Assembly (NCBI RefSeq): GCF_021533835.1
Contig: NZ_JAKFYQ010000001.1
Coordinates: forward strand, 1,770,079-1,834,078
DNA length: 64,000 nucleotides
Source of the DNA: Synechococcus sp. Nb3U1
Lineage (GTDB): Bacteria; Cyanobacteriota; Cyanobacteriia; Thermostichales; Thermostichaceae
Direction of reading: 5' to 3'
The notes below the pieces were generated by a model. It searched no databases. It was not told the origin of the DNA and was given only the letters and a program-made list of their open reading frames with translations. Of the stretch, positions 9,106 through 18,642 are shown one piece after another; within the stretch, counting starts at the first letter, position 1, and each line of letters opens with the position of its first letter. The position numbers and the translations under genes are program-made.

Positions 9106-10311
9106 TTATCGTTTACCCAAACCAAGCGCCTTTTCCACTTGCTTGGCAGCATAGGCCATGGCAAAACAGCAGATGAAGTAGACCACCCCAATGAAGAACA
9201 GCACCTCTTTTTGGGTGCCCAGCCAGTTGGGATTGGTGAACACCACCCGCCCTGCCTGCAGTAAATCGATCATCCCGATAATGAACACCAGCGAGGTGTC
9301 TTTGAACAGGGTGAGAAACTCGTTCACCAACGCCGGCACCGAGGCTCGCAACGCCTGGGGCAGGACAACCAAGGCTGTGATCTGAAACGGGTTAAGACCC
9401 ACGGCCCGTGCCGCTTCCACCTGACCCCGCGATACCGCCTGCAAACCACCGCGTACATCCTCTGCCACATACACCGCTGTAAAGAGGATGAAGGCTACCT
9501 CGGCCCGGATGATCAGGTTGACGGTGATCCCTCCCAAGAAGAAAGGCACCAACAGCCAAGCGGCGAACAAAATGGTGGTTAAGGGAACACCCCGAATGAT
9601 TTCGATCAACAGGGTGCAGAAAATCCGAACCACCGGCAGCGCGTGATTGGCACGTCCCAAAGCCAGCAGTACCCCGATCGGAAAGGCGATGATCAAAGCT
9701 GCCGCTGCCAACATTAAAGTCAGCAATAAACCGGAAAGTTGTTCGGCCCGTACCCCTGGCAAATTGGGGGTAAAGCTGCCCAGCAGCAACTCCAAGCAAA
9801 TCGGCAGCACCAAGGCCCAGACCAATATGGAAGCCAACCGCCAAGATGCTCGGCCCCGACTGATGGCAATAGCAGCAAACGTCACCCCAGCACAACCCGC
9901 CAACCACCACTGGGACTGTTCTCCCAAGGGCAATAGGGCGGCCAACCCCATGCAGGCCCCTAAACCAATCAGGTACTGCAAAAGCACTCCGCCCCAGGCT
10001 CCGGCCGCTACACCCAAAGTAGCCAGCACAATCCCCAACACCACCCACACCCGCCACAGTTGAGAGCTGGGATAGGTGCCACTGGCAAAAATTTTTAGAT
10101 TGGCGGGGATCACCGCCCAATTGGCTTGGGTAAAGGCCCAGTTCCAGAAGATAGAGAGCGCCCAGGCCAGTACCAAGGCGGAGACCAGGGTCAGTACGGT
10201 GCTGAACCAAGAGTCGAACAGGTTACGGCGTACCCAAGCAGCAGGACTGAGTTTCTCCTGGGGGGGCAACCTATGCTCTTCGGAAATGGGAGTAGATACG
10301 CTGCTGGCCAT
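9106..10311 (-). CDS. natH: Polar amino acid ABC transporter permease (NatH/AapM type)
   Basis: This 401-residue inner-membrane permease is of the large HisM-type found in AapQM/BztBC and cyanobacterial NatGH transporters. It has a long hydrophobic N-terminal extension with several spans, then the amino-acid permease core (PIGVLLALGRA, IEIIRGVPLTTILF) and the ABC-contact EAA loop EAARAVGLNPFQITALVVLPQAL. It pairs with NatG, whose stop codon lies 3 bases upstream, so the two are surely one operon. The transporter would import acidic and neutral polar amino acids, by analogy with Anabaena N-II. Confidence 0.88.
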   Translation of the reverse strand: MASSVSTPISEEHRLPPQEKLSPAAWVRRNLFDSWFSTVLTLVSALVLAWALSIFWNWAFTQANWAVIPANLKIFASGTYPSSQLWRVWVVLGIVLATLGVAAGAWGGVLLQYLIGLGACMGLAALLPLGEQSQWWLAGCAGVTFAAIAISRGRASWRLASILVWALVLPICLELLLGSFTPNLPGVRAEQLSGLLLTLMLAAAALIIAFPIGVLLALGRANHALPVVRIFCTLLIEIIRGVPLTTILFAAWLLVPFFLGGITVNLIIRAEVAFILFTAVYVAEDVRGGLQAVSRGQVEAARAVGLNPFQITALVVLPQALRASVPALVNEFLTLFKDTSLVFIIGMIDLLQAGRVVFTNPNWLGTQKEVLFFIGVVYFICCFAMAYAAKQVEKALGLGKR

Positions 10312-10314
10312 AGG

Positions 10315-11484
10315 TTATCGCTCCACCAATTTGACGCGATCATTGATCCAGTTCATGCCGTAAGAGACCACCAGGTTCATGGAGAGATAGGTGGCCATGA
10401 TAATCCCGAACATTTCTACAGAGCGCCCCGATTGGTTGATAATGGTGCTGCTGATATTAAATAGGTCAGAAAACCCGACGGCGATGGCCAAACTGGAGTT
10501 TTTGATCAGGGTGAGGTACTGGGTGTTCAAAGAAGGGATCATAATCCGCAACGCCTGCGGCACGATCACCAGCTGAAAGGTACCCAATTCCGTCAGACCA
10601 ATCGCCCGAGAGGCCTCCCACTGACCCCGCTGCACTGCCAGGAAGGATCCCCGTACCACCTCGGCAATGTAGCAGCCAGTGTAGGTAACCAAACCCAGCA
10701 TCATGGCGGTAAACTCTGCTGAAAGCTGGGTGCCACCGCGAAAGTTAAAGCGATCCAGCACCGGAATATCAATCCGCAACGGTGACTCGGGGAAAAGAAT
10801 CCAACAGGCGACCGCCAGCAGTAGCACCCCTAACACCACCAGACTATTGCGCTGGATTGATCCCACATCGGGTCGGTGAGCTAAGAGCAGTTTACGGATC
10901 CCCCAAGCGGCTCCGGCCAAGATGACGACAGTCGGGATTAGCCACCAACTGGGATCCAAACTGGGCAGGTTAATGCCCCGCTGGCTGATGAAGAAGAAGC
11001 CGCCAATGGAATAGCTATTGCGTACCGCTGGCAAGGTGAGGATCACCCCTTGGTACCAGAAGATGACGATCAACAGCACCGGGACATTGCGAAAGATCTC
11101 TGTGATGATTGTGGCCAATTGACGGGCCAACCAGTTGCTGGAGAGGCGAGCCACCCCCAAAATCATCCCCATCACTGTCGCCAACACAATACTGATGGAG
11201 GATAGCCAGATGGTATTCAACACCCCGACCACAAAAGCCTTCAAGTAGCTCTCCGAGGGGTCATAAGGGATCCCTTCAGTGATGCCAAAGTTGGCGGAAT
11301 TGCCCAAAAATCGAAACCCAAAGGTTATCCCCAAGCGGCGCAGGCTACTGGTCAGGTTCTGGGTGAGGATCCCGAAGACCACCAATACTGCAATGACAAA
11401 GGCCACTTGCAGGACAATCTTGAGGATGCGTTCGTCCCGCCACCAGGGGGGCTGAATATGGGGTTGGCTGGAAAGAGAAGTCAT
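10315..11484 (-). CDS. natG: Polar amino acid ABC transporter permease (NatG/AapQ type)
   Basis: The 389-residue permease (ATG at 11482-11484, MTSLSSQPHIQ) partners NatH. It has an N-terminal span (VLQVAFVIAVLVVFGILTQ), a long insertion typical of AapQ/BztB/NatG, and the permease core with ITEIFRNVPVLLIVIFWYQ and the EAA loop EASRAIGLTELGTFQLVIVPQAL. The frame extends upstream to 11535, but those 17 residues (with CSVWTAQS) look unlike a family N-terminus. It lies between the binding-protein gene natF and natH, all on the minus strand. Confidence 0.87.
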   Translation of the reverse strand: MTSLSSQPHIQPPWWRDERILKIVLQVAFVIAVLVVFGILTQNLTSSLRRLGITFGFRFLGNSANFGITEGIPYDPSESYLKAFVVGVLNTIWLSSISIVLATVMGMILGVARLSSNWLARQLATIITEIFRNVPVLLIVIFWYQGVILTLPAVRNSYSIGGFFFISQRGINLPSLDPSWWLIPTVVILAGAAWGIRKLLLAHRPDVGSIQRNSLVVLGVLLLAVACWILFPESPLRIDIPVLDRFNFRGGTQLSAEFTAMMLGLVTYTGCYIAEVVRGSFLAVQRGQWEASRAIGLTELGTFQLVIVPQALRIMIPSLNTQYLTLIKNSSLAIAVGFSDLFNISSTIINQSGRSVEMFGIIMATYLSMNLVVSYGMNWINDRVKLVER

Positions 11485-11620
11485 GGGGCTCTGAGCAGTC
11501 CAAACAGAACAGGAAAGAAAAAGCTCTGGATCCAACCCCAGGGATCCTCATCCGGTCGACACCGAATGGGATCCCTGTTTTGAAGGGGTCAGATCAGCAG
11601 CCAGTGAGCTGGGTTCCCAA

Positions 11621-12658
11621 TTAGCGGAAGGGCGGTGCGTACTGGATCCCACCCTGGGTATAGGGCTGGTTCAAGCCACGGGCCACTCCCAATGGGGTCA
11701 GATGGCGATCGAAGATCTCGCCGTAGTTGCCCACCGCTTTGATTACATTCACCGTCCAATCCGGTTCCAACCCAAGCACTTCCCCTAGGTTGCCGTCTTG
11801 GCCCAAGAACCGCAGAATATCAGGATCTTCAGAATTGAGGAACTCCTCCACATTGGCGCTGGTAATCCCCCTTTCTTCCGCGTAGAAGAGGGCGTAGACT
11901 GTCCAATTCATGATGTCAGAGAAGCTCTCATCCCCTTGCGACACCAACGGCCCCAGGGGTTCTTTAGAAATCACATCCCCCAAGATGACGTGATCATCAG
12001 GGTTTTGCAGGGTTGCCCGGCGGGAGATCAGAGCACTTTGGTCGGAGGTGATGGCATCGCAGCGCCCTTCATCGTAGGCATTGTAGGAGGAATCGTCCCC
12101 GTCGAAGGTCACCGGCGTAAAGGCAATGCCGCGAGCCCGGAAGGTGTCCGCCAGGTTCAGCTCCGTGGTGGTACCGGCGATCACGCAGATGGTGGCCCCA
12201 TCCAAATCCTCCAGCTCTTCAACTCCCAGCTCCTTTTTCACCATGAACCCTTGGCCATCGTAGTAGGTGGTGGGGCCGAAGGTAACCGCCCATTCCCGGT
12301 CACGGGTCAAGGTCCAGGTGGTGTTGCGGCTCATGATGTCCACTTCGCCAGACTGCATTGCCGATTGACGGTTGGCAGCCGTGAGATAGACGTATTGGAT
12401 TTTGTCCGGATCCCCGAAAAGGGCAGCAGCGACAGCCCGACAAATGTCGATATCGAAGCCGACGTAGTTGCCATTTTCATCAATGTTGCCAAACCCTGGT
12501 AGCTGGTTGTTCACACCACAGATCAGCTCGCCCCGAGCCTTGACCCGATCGGTAATCGGCCCCGTTTGAGCTTGGGCAGGGATCGACTGCACACCAATAG
12601 ATACAGCCAGTGCTCCGGCCAAGGGGGCCAACCAGTTCAATTGCTTCATCAATTTCAT
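11621..12658 (-). CDS. natF: Polar amino acid ABC transporter substrate-binding protein
   Basis: This periplasmic binding protein (345 residues) delivers amino acids to NatGH. From the ATG at 12656-12658 it has a clear Sec signal peptide (MKLMKQLNWLAPLAGALAVSIGVQSIPAQA), then the family's AapJ/BztA-like motifs GELICGVNNQLPGFGN, GFDIDICRAVAAALFGD and SRNTTWTLTRDREW. GAGGTCATT just upstream gives a ribosome-binding site. A longer frame to 12739 exists but would put residues before the signal peptide. The ATPase gene diverges from it 163 bases away, so both can share one control region. Confidence 0.9.
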   Translation of the reverse strand: MKLMKQLNWLAPLAGALAVSIGVQSIPAQAQTGPITDRVKARGELICGVNNQLPGFGNIDENGNYVGFDIDICRAVAAALFGDPDKIQYVYLTAANRQSAMQSGEVDIMSRNTTWTLTRDREWAVTFGPTTYYDGQGFMVKKELGVEELEDLDGATICVIAGTTTELNLADTFRARGIAFTPVTFDGDDSSYNAYDEGRCDAITSDQSALISRRATLQNPDDHVILGDVISKEPLGPLVSQGDESFSDIMNWTVYALFYAEERGITSANVEEFLNSEDPDILRFLGQDGNLGEVLGLEPDWTVNVIKAVGNYGEIFDRHLTPLGVARGLNQPYTQGGIQYAPPFR

Positions 12659-12731
12659 AGAATGACCTCGTGCAGAATTACGCAAGACTACAAAAACCTG
12701 TCGTTTGCTCAAAGCCTCACACGTCAGGGTG

Positions 12732-12746
12732 TGTAGCAATGTTACA
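12732..12746. promoter_or_regulatory. TGTA-N7-TACA inverted repeat, near-NtcA site
   Basis: Between the divergent natF and ATPase genes lies TGTAGCAATGTTACA, an inverted repeat of TGTA and TACA spaced by 7 bases. NtcA, the cyanobacterial nitrogen regulator, prefers GTA-N8-TAC, so this is one base short of the usual spacing. Its position 74 bases before natF fits a control site for an amino acid transporter. Assignment to NtcA is inference only. Confidence 0.35.
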
Positions 12747-12821
12747 AAGACTACGGTTATTGCTCAGTTAGTTCTGCAATGGTACCAATGCTTGCTTTCA
12801 TGAAGGAGAGCTCACCCGCCC

Positions 12822-13610
12822 ATGGAACGATCCTCGCGCGTTATGTCTTCCACCTTTCCAGAGGCTGCATCCAGCACCGATATCATCCAATGTGAAGATG
12901 TTCATAAATGGTACGGTGAGTTTCACGTCCTCAAGGGCATTACCACCAGCATCCGGCGGGGGGAAGTGGTGGTGGTCTGCGGCCCCTCTGGGTCGGGGAA
13001 ATCTACCTTCATTCGCACCATCAACCGTTTGGAGGAACACCAGCAGGGCCGCATCATCGTTGATGGCATTGAGCTGACCAGCGACCTGCGCAATATCGAT
13101 GCCATCCGCCGGGAAGTGGGGATGGTGTTTCAACAGTTCAACCTGTTTCCCCATTTAACAGTTTTACAAAACGTAACACTTGGCCCGATTCATGTGAAGA
13201 AAATGAAAAAGATCGAGGCGACCGAACGGGCGATGGAATTGCTCAACCGGGTGGGAATCGCTGAGCAAGCCGAGAAATATCCTGGGCAACTGTCAGGGGG
13301 ACAGCAGCAACGGGTAGCCATCGCGCGGGCTTTGGCCATGAGTCCGGCGGTGATGCTTTTCGATGAGCCCACTTCCGCCTTGGATCCGGAGATGATCAAA
13401 GAGGTGCTAGATGTGATGCGGGAGCTGGCCCAATCGGGGATGACGATGGTGTGTGTCACCCATGAGATGGGGTTTGCTCGCGAAGTGGCGGATCGGATTA
13501 TCTTTTTCGACCGGGGCAAAATTGTTGAAGAAAATACCCCGCAGGAATTTTTCAACAACCCGAAAGAGGAGCGCTCTCGCCTGTTTTTGTCTCAGATTCT
13601 CTCCCATTGA
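12822..13610 (+). CDS. Amino acid ABC transporter ATP-binding protein (GlnQ/AapP type)
   Basis: The 262-residue ATPase has all ABC motifs: Walker [12 protein letters not shown]-loop [19 protein letters not shown], signature [16 protein letters not shown], Walker [16 protein letters not shown] and the H-loop [14 protein letters not shown]. It belongs to the polar amino acid subfamily (AapP, BztD, GlnQ, BgtA). It is transcribed away from natF-natG-natH, which encode the matching binding protein and permeases and lack an ATPase of their own, so it most likely powers that transporter and perhaps others, as BgtA does in Anabaena. The start may be the ATG at 12822 or the internal ATG of VMSSTFPE. 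Confidence 0.9.
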   Translation: MERSSRVMSSTFPEAASSTDIIQCEDVHKWYGEFHVLKGITTSIRRGEVVVVCGPSGSGKSTFIRTINRLEEHQQGRIIVDGIELTSDLRNIDAIRREVGMVFQQFNLFPHLTVLQNVTLGPIHVKKMKKIEATERAMELLNRVGIAEQAEKYPGQLSGGQQQRVAIARALAMSPAVMLFDEPTSALDPEMIKEVLDVMRELAQSGMTMVCVTHEMGFAREVADRIIFFDRGKIVEENTPQEFFNNPKEERSRLFLSQILSH

Positions 13611-13626
13611 GGAGCTGCAACTTTGT

Positions 13627-14391
13627 TCAGATGGGGGTGAGTCGGGCCAGAAAAGCCCCTGCTGGATCTTGGTAAATGATTTGCCCTTGCCAACCGGTAG
13701 CTTGGGCATGCTGTAGAAGCGCTTCCGGCTCCACGAACAACCAGGAAAAGGGATCCCCCCTGTAGCCGTTGTATTCGGCAACAAACTGCACTACCCCTTC
13801 TTCAGGATCGGCAGGCGTACTTCTGGGGTTCTCTGAGTTCTCTGTCTCGTCATCCTCCTTCTGGGCATCGCGTAGGTCGGTGGAGTCCAGGAGCATCTGC
13901 CCGGTTGGCTCTAGCCAATCCCGAGCCAGCCTCAAAAAGTGATCCAACCCCGCCAGGGATCCCACCAAGCCAATGCCATTCATCAACAGCAGCAGCGTGT
14001 CGAAACGAACTTCTGGCCCCGTCCAGTCAAAAATATCCGCCTGAATGCGGTGGCGGATCCCGCGCTCTGCCATGATTCGGAGGGCGACAGGGGAGCGATC
14101 CAAGGCCCAAACGGGCAAACCTTGTTCTTGCAACAACAGGGTGTGGCGGCCGGTACCCGCTCCAATATCCAAGACTCGTCCGCGACACAGATCCAGAGCC
14201 AAGGCTTCGGTTTCCGGCAATTCCTGGGTAAAAAATACCTCCGCCGAGATCATCTGAACCTCTTCTATCGGGATCCCGGCTGGGGAGTGGGCGTGCATCC
14301 GAATATCACCCTTGGGCTGCCCCTGATGCCAATCCCACAGTGCCTGCTCCAAGGGATCCCAGCCGTGATTTTTTCCGGTAGCCTCTATCAT
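13627..14391 (-). CDS. Class I SAM-dependent methyltransferase
   Basis: The 254-residue protein carries the SAM-binding motif RVLDIGAGTGRHTLLLQEQGLP with the acidic residue ALDRSP, and later strands FDTLLLLMNGIGLVGSLAGLDHFL and TGQMLLDSTDLRD. The N-terminal 60 residues (WHQGQPKGDIRMHAHSPAGIP) are family-specific and the C-terminal part has WLFVEPEALLQHAQATGW. The substrate is not recognisable. It converges on the ABC ATPase gene (16-base gap) and diverges from the small membrane-protein gene at 14419. Confidence 0.78.
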   Translation of the reverse strand: MIEATGKNHGWDPLEQALWDWHQGQPKGDIRMHAHSPAGIPIEEVQMISAEVFFTQELPETEALALDLCRGRVLDIGAGTGRHTLLLQEQGLPVWALDRSPVALRIMAERGIRHRIQADIFDWTGPEVRFDTLLLLMNGIGLVGSLAGLDHFLRLARDWLEPTGQMLLDSTDLRDAQKEDDETENSENPRSTPADPEEGVVQFVAEYNGYRGDPFSWLFVEPEALLQHAQATGWQGQIIYQDPAGAFLARLTPI

Positions 14392-14418
14392 GGTAGAGAA
14401 AGCTAGAATGTTGACCCG

Positions 14419-14643
14419 ATGGCGATCATCGCATTTCTCTACGCTGCTGCTATTGTGCTTTTGCTAACCGGATTGGTGGTTTGGGCCACATCCAAGGCTC
14501 AAGGAGTCGGCCTGGATGCTCTGGAATCTGCCGTACCCACCCGAACCGCACCGGAGGAAAGCTCTGAAGCCCCACCGGCTTCCATTTTGGAACAGCTAGA
14601 GCGTCAGTACCGCAACAGCCCTTCCTATAATGCCGATCCCTAA
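14419..14643 (+). CDS. Small single-span membrane protein, unknown
   Basis: A 74-residue protein begins with one strong hydrophobic segment (IIAFLYAAAIVLLLTGLVVWAT, about residues 3-24). A Pro/Glu/Ala-rich stretch follows and the C-terminus is helical and polar (SILEQLERQYRN). It resembles small thylakoid or plasma-membrane proteins of cyanobacteria, but I recognise no family. It lies 27 bases from the divergent methyltransferase start and 45 bases before the next plus-strand gene, so it is probably the first gene of a unit with the binding-protein gene. Confidence 0.6.
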   Translation: MAIIAFLYAAAIVLLLTGLVVWATSKAQGVGLDALESAVPTRTAPEESSEAPPASILEQLERQYRNSPSYNADP

Positions 14644-14688
14644 GGTTTTCGCAGGATCCCTTTGCTTGTTCCAATTCTTTTTTGAGTC

Positions 14689-16125
14689 ATGGCTGCCAAA
14701 TCCCCGCCACCCATCGTTTATATCACTTTGGGTCTATTGCTGCTGGTCGGTGGGGGGTACTACGGGGTTCGTTCCGGGTACATTCGCTGGCCTGAAAATT
14801 TTTCGTTGCCTCAAGTACAACTGCCAGGCTTGGGGGGAGGCTCGAGTTCAAGTGCAGGCTCCGGATCCCTAACCCTCAGCGGTGGCGAACGCAGCCTGTT
14901 CGCCGATAGCAGCCCCACCACTGTTGCAGCCGTGGAGTTGTTGCGACAGGGCAATACTGCCGCCGCCATTCCGGTGTTGGAGATGGCCCTGCAGAGCAAC
15001 CGCAACGACCCGGAAGCGCGCATCTTTTTGAACAATGCCCGTGCCCAGCAGCAGGGGGATCCCCTCAGCATAGCCGTGGTGGTGCCCATCTCCAGCAACC
15101 CTGACCGCGCCAAGGAAACCCTGCGGGGGGTGGCCCAAGCCCAGGAGGATTTTGCCCGCCAGGGGGGGCTAGGAGGGCGGCTGTTGCGGGTGGTGATTGC
15201 CGACGATGGGGATAATCCTGAGCAGGCCGCCGCAGTGGCCAAAGCTTTGGTGGAGCAACCCGAGATTTTAGGGGTGGTGGGCCACAACGCTAGCGATGCC
15301 ACGATTGCCGCCGCCGCTGTTTATCAAGCTGCCGGCTTAGGGATGATCTCTTCCACCTCCACCAGCACCCAAATCAGCACCCTGGGCAATGCCATTTTCC
15401 GCACGGTGCCCTCCGACCAAATTGCCGGAACCCAATTGGCCCGCTATGCTCTGAATACCTTGCGTCTACAGCGGGCGGCTATTTTTTACAATCCCAATAG
15501 CGCCTATAGCTCCAGCTTGCGCAATGCCTTTGCCACCACCCTAGCTAGCGAAGGGGGGCAGATCACCAGCGAGTTTGATCTGTCAGCAGCCGACTTTAAC
15601 CCACAAGCTAGTCTCAGGATGGCGGTTAACCAGGGAGCTGAGTTGGCTTTTTTGGCCCCAACTGCTTCAGTTGCCTCGCAAGCCTTGGCCTTAGCTCGGG
15701 AAAATGAACTCAATGAAGCCCCTCTCACCCTTTTGGGCGGCGATGTGCTCTTCAGCTTCAACACGCTGCAACAGGGGGGGGCTGCGGTGGAGGGCATGGT
15801 GGTGGCGGTGCCCTGGCATCCGGAGGTTCCCCGCAATCGTGAGTTCGCTCAGGTGGCGGCTCAGCTTTGGGGGGGACAGGTGAATTGGCGGACGGCCTTG
15901 GCCTACGATGCCACCCGTGCCTTTTTGCAAGCCTTGAGTTTCCGATCCCCCAATCGCGGCGCCGTACTGGCCAGTTTGGGCGATCCGAGCTTTCTGTTGA
16001 GTGATGGGGCTTCTGGGCAGGTGCGCTTTTTGCCCTCCGGTGACCGCGATGCCCCGAATGTGTTGGTGCGCGTTGTCCGGGGGAACCGCTCCGGCACTGG
16101 TTACGATTTTGTGCCGCTCCCCTAG
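14689..16125 (+). CDS. Membrane-anchored periplasmic binding protein with TPR-like segment
   Basis: The 478-residue protein has an N-terminal span (IVYITLGLLLLVGGGYYGVRSGY), a Gly/Ser-rich linker, and a TPR-like pair of helices (VELLRQGNTAAAIPVLEMAL, then NDPEARIFLNNARAQQ). About 330 residues of type-I periplasmic-binding fold follow (IAVVVPISSNPDRAKETLRGV, GVVGHNASDATIAAAAVY, AIFYNPNSAYSSSLRNAFA), as in branched-chain amino acid-binding proteins. With no permease nearby and an N-terminal anchor, it may act as a sensor or accessory receptor and not as a transport component; this is inference. A start ATG lies at 14689. Confidence 0.78.
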   Translation: MAAKSPPPIVYITLGLLLLVGGGYYGVRSGYIRWPENFSLPQVQLPGLGGGSSSSAGSGSLTLSGGERSLFADSSPTTVAAVELLRQGNTAAAIPVLEMALQSNRNDPEARIFLNNARAQQQGDPLSIAVVVPISSNPDRAKETLRGVAQAQEDFARQGGLGGRLLRVVIADDGDNPEQAAAVAKALVEQPEILGVVGHNASDATIAAAAVYQAAGLGMISSTSTSTQISTLGNAIFRTVPSDQIAGTQLARYALNTLRLQRAAIFYNPNSAYSSSLRNAFATTLASEGGQITSEFDLSAADFNPQASLRMAVNQGAELAFLAPTASVASQALALARENELNEAPLTLLGGDVLFSFNTLQQGGAAVEGMVVAVPWHPEVPRNREFAQVAAQLWGGQVNWRTALAYDATRAFLQALSFRSPNRGAVLASLGDPSFLLSDGASGQVRFLPSGDRDAPNVLVRVVRGNRSGTGYDFVPLP

Positions 16126-16176
16126 GGATCCCGGCAAACGCTACAGTGGGTGGTGCTCTGGACTCGACGGATCCCC

Positions 16177-16986
16177 ATGCCCAGCCCGATTACTGCCCGC
16201 TTTCAAGACCTGCGCAACCGAGGGGAAAAAGCCCTCATCCCCTACATTACTGCTGGGGATCCCGATTTATCGACCACCTTTGCGGCCCTGCAGGTTTTGG
16301 ATCAAAACGGTGCCGATCTGATCGAGTTGGGGGTGCCCTATTCAGATCCCTTGGCGGACGGCCCCGTCATTCAAGCGGCAGCCACCCGTGCCCTTGGCCG
16401 GGGGGTGACCTTGAGTGCCATCTTGCGGGGCTTGAGTCAGCTTTCTTTACAAGCTCCCCTCGTCCTGTTCACCTACTACAACCCCATCCACCAAATTGGC
16501 ATCCCAAACTTTATGCACCAACTGCGAACGGCAGGCTGTGCCGGCTTGGTGGTGCCGGATCTGCCTCTAGAAGAAGCCGAACCCCTGCGACAGGCAGCCC
16601 AGGCCGAACAGATGGATCTGATTCTGCTGGTGGCCCCCACTAGCCCTGTGGAGCGAATGCAACAGATTGCCCAGCATTCCAGCGGCTTCATCTATCTGGT
16701 CAGCACCACCGGCGTTACCGGACAACGGGCCACCCTAGCGGAGCGGATCCCGACTTTATTGCAGCAGCTCCGCCAACAAACCCCCCTGCCCATCGGGGTG
16801 GGCTTTGGCATTTCCAATCCCGAACAAGCCCGTCAAATCGCCCTTTGGGGAGCAGATGCCGCCATCGTCGGCAGCGCCTTTGTGCAGCGTCTGGCACAAG
16901 CAACCACTCCGACCCAAGGGTTACACCAGATTGGCCAGTTCTGTCGGGAGCTAAAAGCAGCCCTTCGAGATACGGCAAGAGTTTAG
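16177..16986 (+). CDS. trpA: Tryptophan synthase alpha subunit
   Basis: TrpA cleaves indole-3-glycerol phosphate to indole and glyceraldehyde 3-phosphate in the alpha-beta tryptophan synthase complex. The 269-residue protein has [10 protein letters not shown], the catalytic Glu/Asp region [45 protein letters not shown] and the phosphate-binding [13 protein letters not shown] chose the ATG at 16177 ([12 protein letters not shown]); the longer frame from 16150 adds nine non-family residues. No trpB lies nearby, which is usual in cyanobacteria, where trp genes are scattered. It sits directly upstream of the cpc control region. Confidence 0.95.
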   Translation: MPSPITARFQDLRNRGEKALIPYITAGDPDLSTTFAALQVLDQNGADLIELGVPYSDPLADGPVIQAAATRALGRGVTLSAILRGLSQLSLQAPLVLFTYYNPIHQIGIPNFMHQLRTAGCAGLVVPDLPLEEAEPLRQAAQAEQMDLILLVAPTSPVERMQQIAQHSSGFIYLVSTTGVTGQRATLAERIPTLLQQLRQQTPLPIGVGFGISNPEQARQIALWGADAAIVGSAFVQRLAQATTPTQGLHQIGQFCRELKAALRDTARV

Positions 16987-17403
16987 ACCTGTTCATACGG
17001 ATCCCGCACTCAGCTTGCCCGAATCTCAAAACAAATGTTTACAATTCGCAAGCCCAGTGCCCTCAATATTTCCTTCTTTTTGTGGCCCAAAGCCTATGAA
17101 CCTCAAGCAGAGGGGAGATCCTGACGGGCATTTTTTGCAAATCTTCACAAAACACTCATCCATCCCACGCTATAAAATTAACCTGGATGCTCGGCTGTCT
17201 GAAAGTCGCAGAAGTTCTTGACCTGTCTAAAAATTTGGGGTTTCGGTGGGGGTAGATTTTGTTTGATCGAACCTGCTGCCACAGGATCCCTGGTTTTTGG
17301 AGGGCAAATGGGATCCCCTATCAACGTTCACTTGGGATCCGGCTTTTGAGAAGTCCAGCCAGTCGCTCATTCGGTTTTTGGAAAGACCAGAAGGAGATCA
17401 ATC
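16987..17403 (+). promoter_or_regulatory. Upstream region of the phycocyanin operon
   Basis: This 417-base stretch has no gene. A good -10-like box TATAAAAT lies at 17171-17178, with only weak -35 candidates, which would give a cpcB leader of about 220 bases; long leaders are common before cpc genes. AT-rich tracts around 17130 (TTTTTTGCAAATCTTCACAA) may add to promoter strength. AAGGAG at 17391-17396 is a strong ribosome-binding site eight bases before cpcB. Three GGATCC cores lie in the leader. Confidence 0.5.
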
Positions 17404-17922
17404 ATGCAAGACGCCTTTACCCGGGTGATTGCTCAGGCAGATACACGCGGTGCTTTTTTAAGTGATCAAGAGTTTGACCGTTTGGCGGCTTTGGTGGCTG
17501 AGGGCAATAAGCGCCTCGACACCGTGAACCGCATTACCAGCAATGCAGCTCAAATTGTTTCCAATGCAGCCCGTTCTTTGTTTGCTCAGGAGCCCGATCT
17601 GATCGCTCCTGGTGGCAATGCCTACACCAACCGTCGCATGGCCGCTTGCTTGCGCGACATGGAAATCATCCTGCGCTATATCAGCTACGCCACTTTGGCC
17701 GGTGACAGCTCTGTGCTGGAAGATCGCTGCTTGAATGGCCTGCGGGAAACCTACATTGCTCTGGGCGTGCCTGCTACCTCTGTGGCCAACGGCATTGCTG
17801 CCATGAAGAAAGAAGCCTTGGCCAAGATCATGGATCCGGCAGGGATTACCCCCGGCGACTGCTCCGCGTTGCAAAGCGAAGTGGCCAGCTACTTCGACAA
17901 GGCTGCTGCCGCCATCGTTTGA
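17404..17922 (+). CDS. cpcB: C-phycocyanin beta subunit
   Basis: CpcB is the beta subunit of phycocyanin in phycobilisome rods. The 172-residue protein has the expected length and both phycocyanobilin-binding cysteines: Cys82 in [11 protein letters not shown] and the second in TPGDCSALQ. Asn72, in [10 protein letters not shown], is the residue methylated in this family. A strong AAGGAG precedes the ATG. cpcA follows after 159 bases, so the two subunits are made from one transcript. Confidence 0.98.
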   Translation: MQDAFTRVIAQADTRGAFLSDQEFDRLAALVAEGNKRLDTVNRITSNAAQIVSNAARSLFAQEPDLIAPGGNAYTNRRMAACLRDMEIILRYISYATLAGDSSVLEDRCLNGLRETYIALGVPATSVANGIAAMKKEALAKIMDPAGITPGDCSALQSEVASYFDKAAAAIV

Positions 17923-18081
17923 GTTGCGGGTTAAGGCCAGTTTGGCCATCCCTAGAGTGCTCTTTGATTCATTCTTTTTCTGGTGAGGGCAAGTGCTGAA
18001 GCGGGATTCCGTCCCTGCGCTCAGGGTTCCCCTACAGAAATTTTGTTAACAACAGAACCGATTCAATTCAGGAGTTGCAAG

Positions 18082-18570
18082 GTGAAAACCGTCATCACTG
18101 AAGCGATTGCTTCCGCTGACAACCAAGGACGCTTCCTCAATGCCAGCGAGTTGCAGTCCGTTTATGGGCGTTACCAGCGTGCTGCCGCCTCCCTCGAAGC
18201 TGCCCGCGTCTTGACCAGCAACCAGCAGACCCTGGTGCGCGAAGCCGTGCAGGAAGTGTTCAAGAAGTACCCTTATTTGACCCAGCCGGGCGAAATGGGT
18301 CATGGCGATGTCTTCCAGGCCAAGTGTGCCCGTGACATCGGCTACTATGTCCGCTTCATTACCTACTCTTTGGTTGCCGGTGGTACCGGCCCTCTCGATG
18401 ACTACTTGGTGGCTGGGCTGCGGGAAGTGAACCGCTCCTTCAACCTCTCCCCCAGCTGGTACATCGTGGCCCTCCAGTACATCAAGGGTCGTGCTTTGGG
18501 CATGCTGAGCGGCCAAGCGGCTAACGAAGCCACCATCTACTTCGATTACGCCATCAACGCTCTCAGCTAA
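18082..18570 (+). CDS. cpcA: C-phycocyanin alpha subunit
   Basis: CpcA partners CpcB in the rod hexamers. The product is 162 residues, starting at a GTG at 18082 with GGAG (18071-18074) upstream; no ATG is suitably placed. The chromophore cysteine is Cys82 in [14 protein letters not shown] (Cys84 in usual numbering). The preceding region [16 protein letters not shown] lacks the usual TTQMQGPNYAADQRGKDK-type sequence and resembles Gloeobacter-type CpcA as I remember it. A terminator-like hairpin begins at the first base after the stop codon, which should reduce expression of the downstream linker and lyase genes. Confidence 0.98.
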   Translation: MKTVITEAIASADNQGRFLNASELQSVYGRYQRAAASLEAARVLTSNQQTLVREAVQEVFKKYPYLTQPGEMGHGDVFQAKCARDIGYYVRFITYSLVAGGTGPLDDYLVAGLREVNRSFNLSPSWYIVALQYIKGRALGMLSGQAANEATIYFDYAINALS

Positions 18571-18597
18571 GGGATCCCAGTAGAGATCCCCGCTTTT
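18571..18597 (+). terminator. Hairpin and T-run directly after cpcA (attenuator)
   Basis: GGGATC (18571-18576) pairs with GATCCC (18585-18590) across an 8-base loop, followed by CGC and TTTTT at 18593-18597. This is a short intrinsic-terminator-like structure located right after the cpcA stop codon. It would let most transcripts end after cpcBA while some read through into cpcD-G. The stem is built from GGGATCCC-type sequence. Confidence 0.55.
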
Positions 18598-18642
18598 TGG
18601 AGTGGACGATCTCTTTCTTCGTCTTCCAATCGTGTAAACGGG

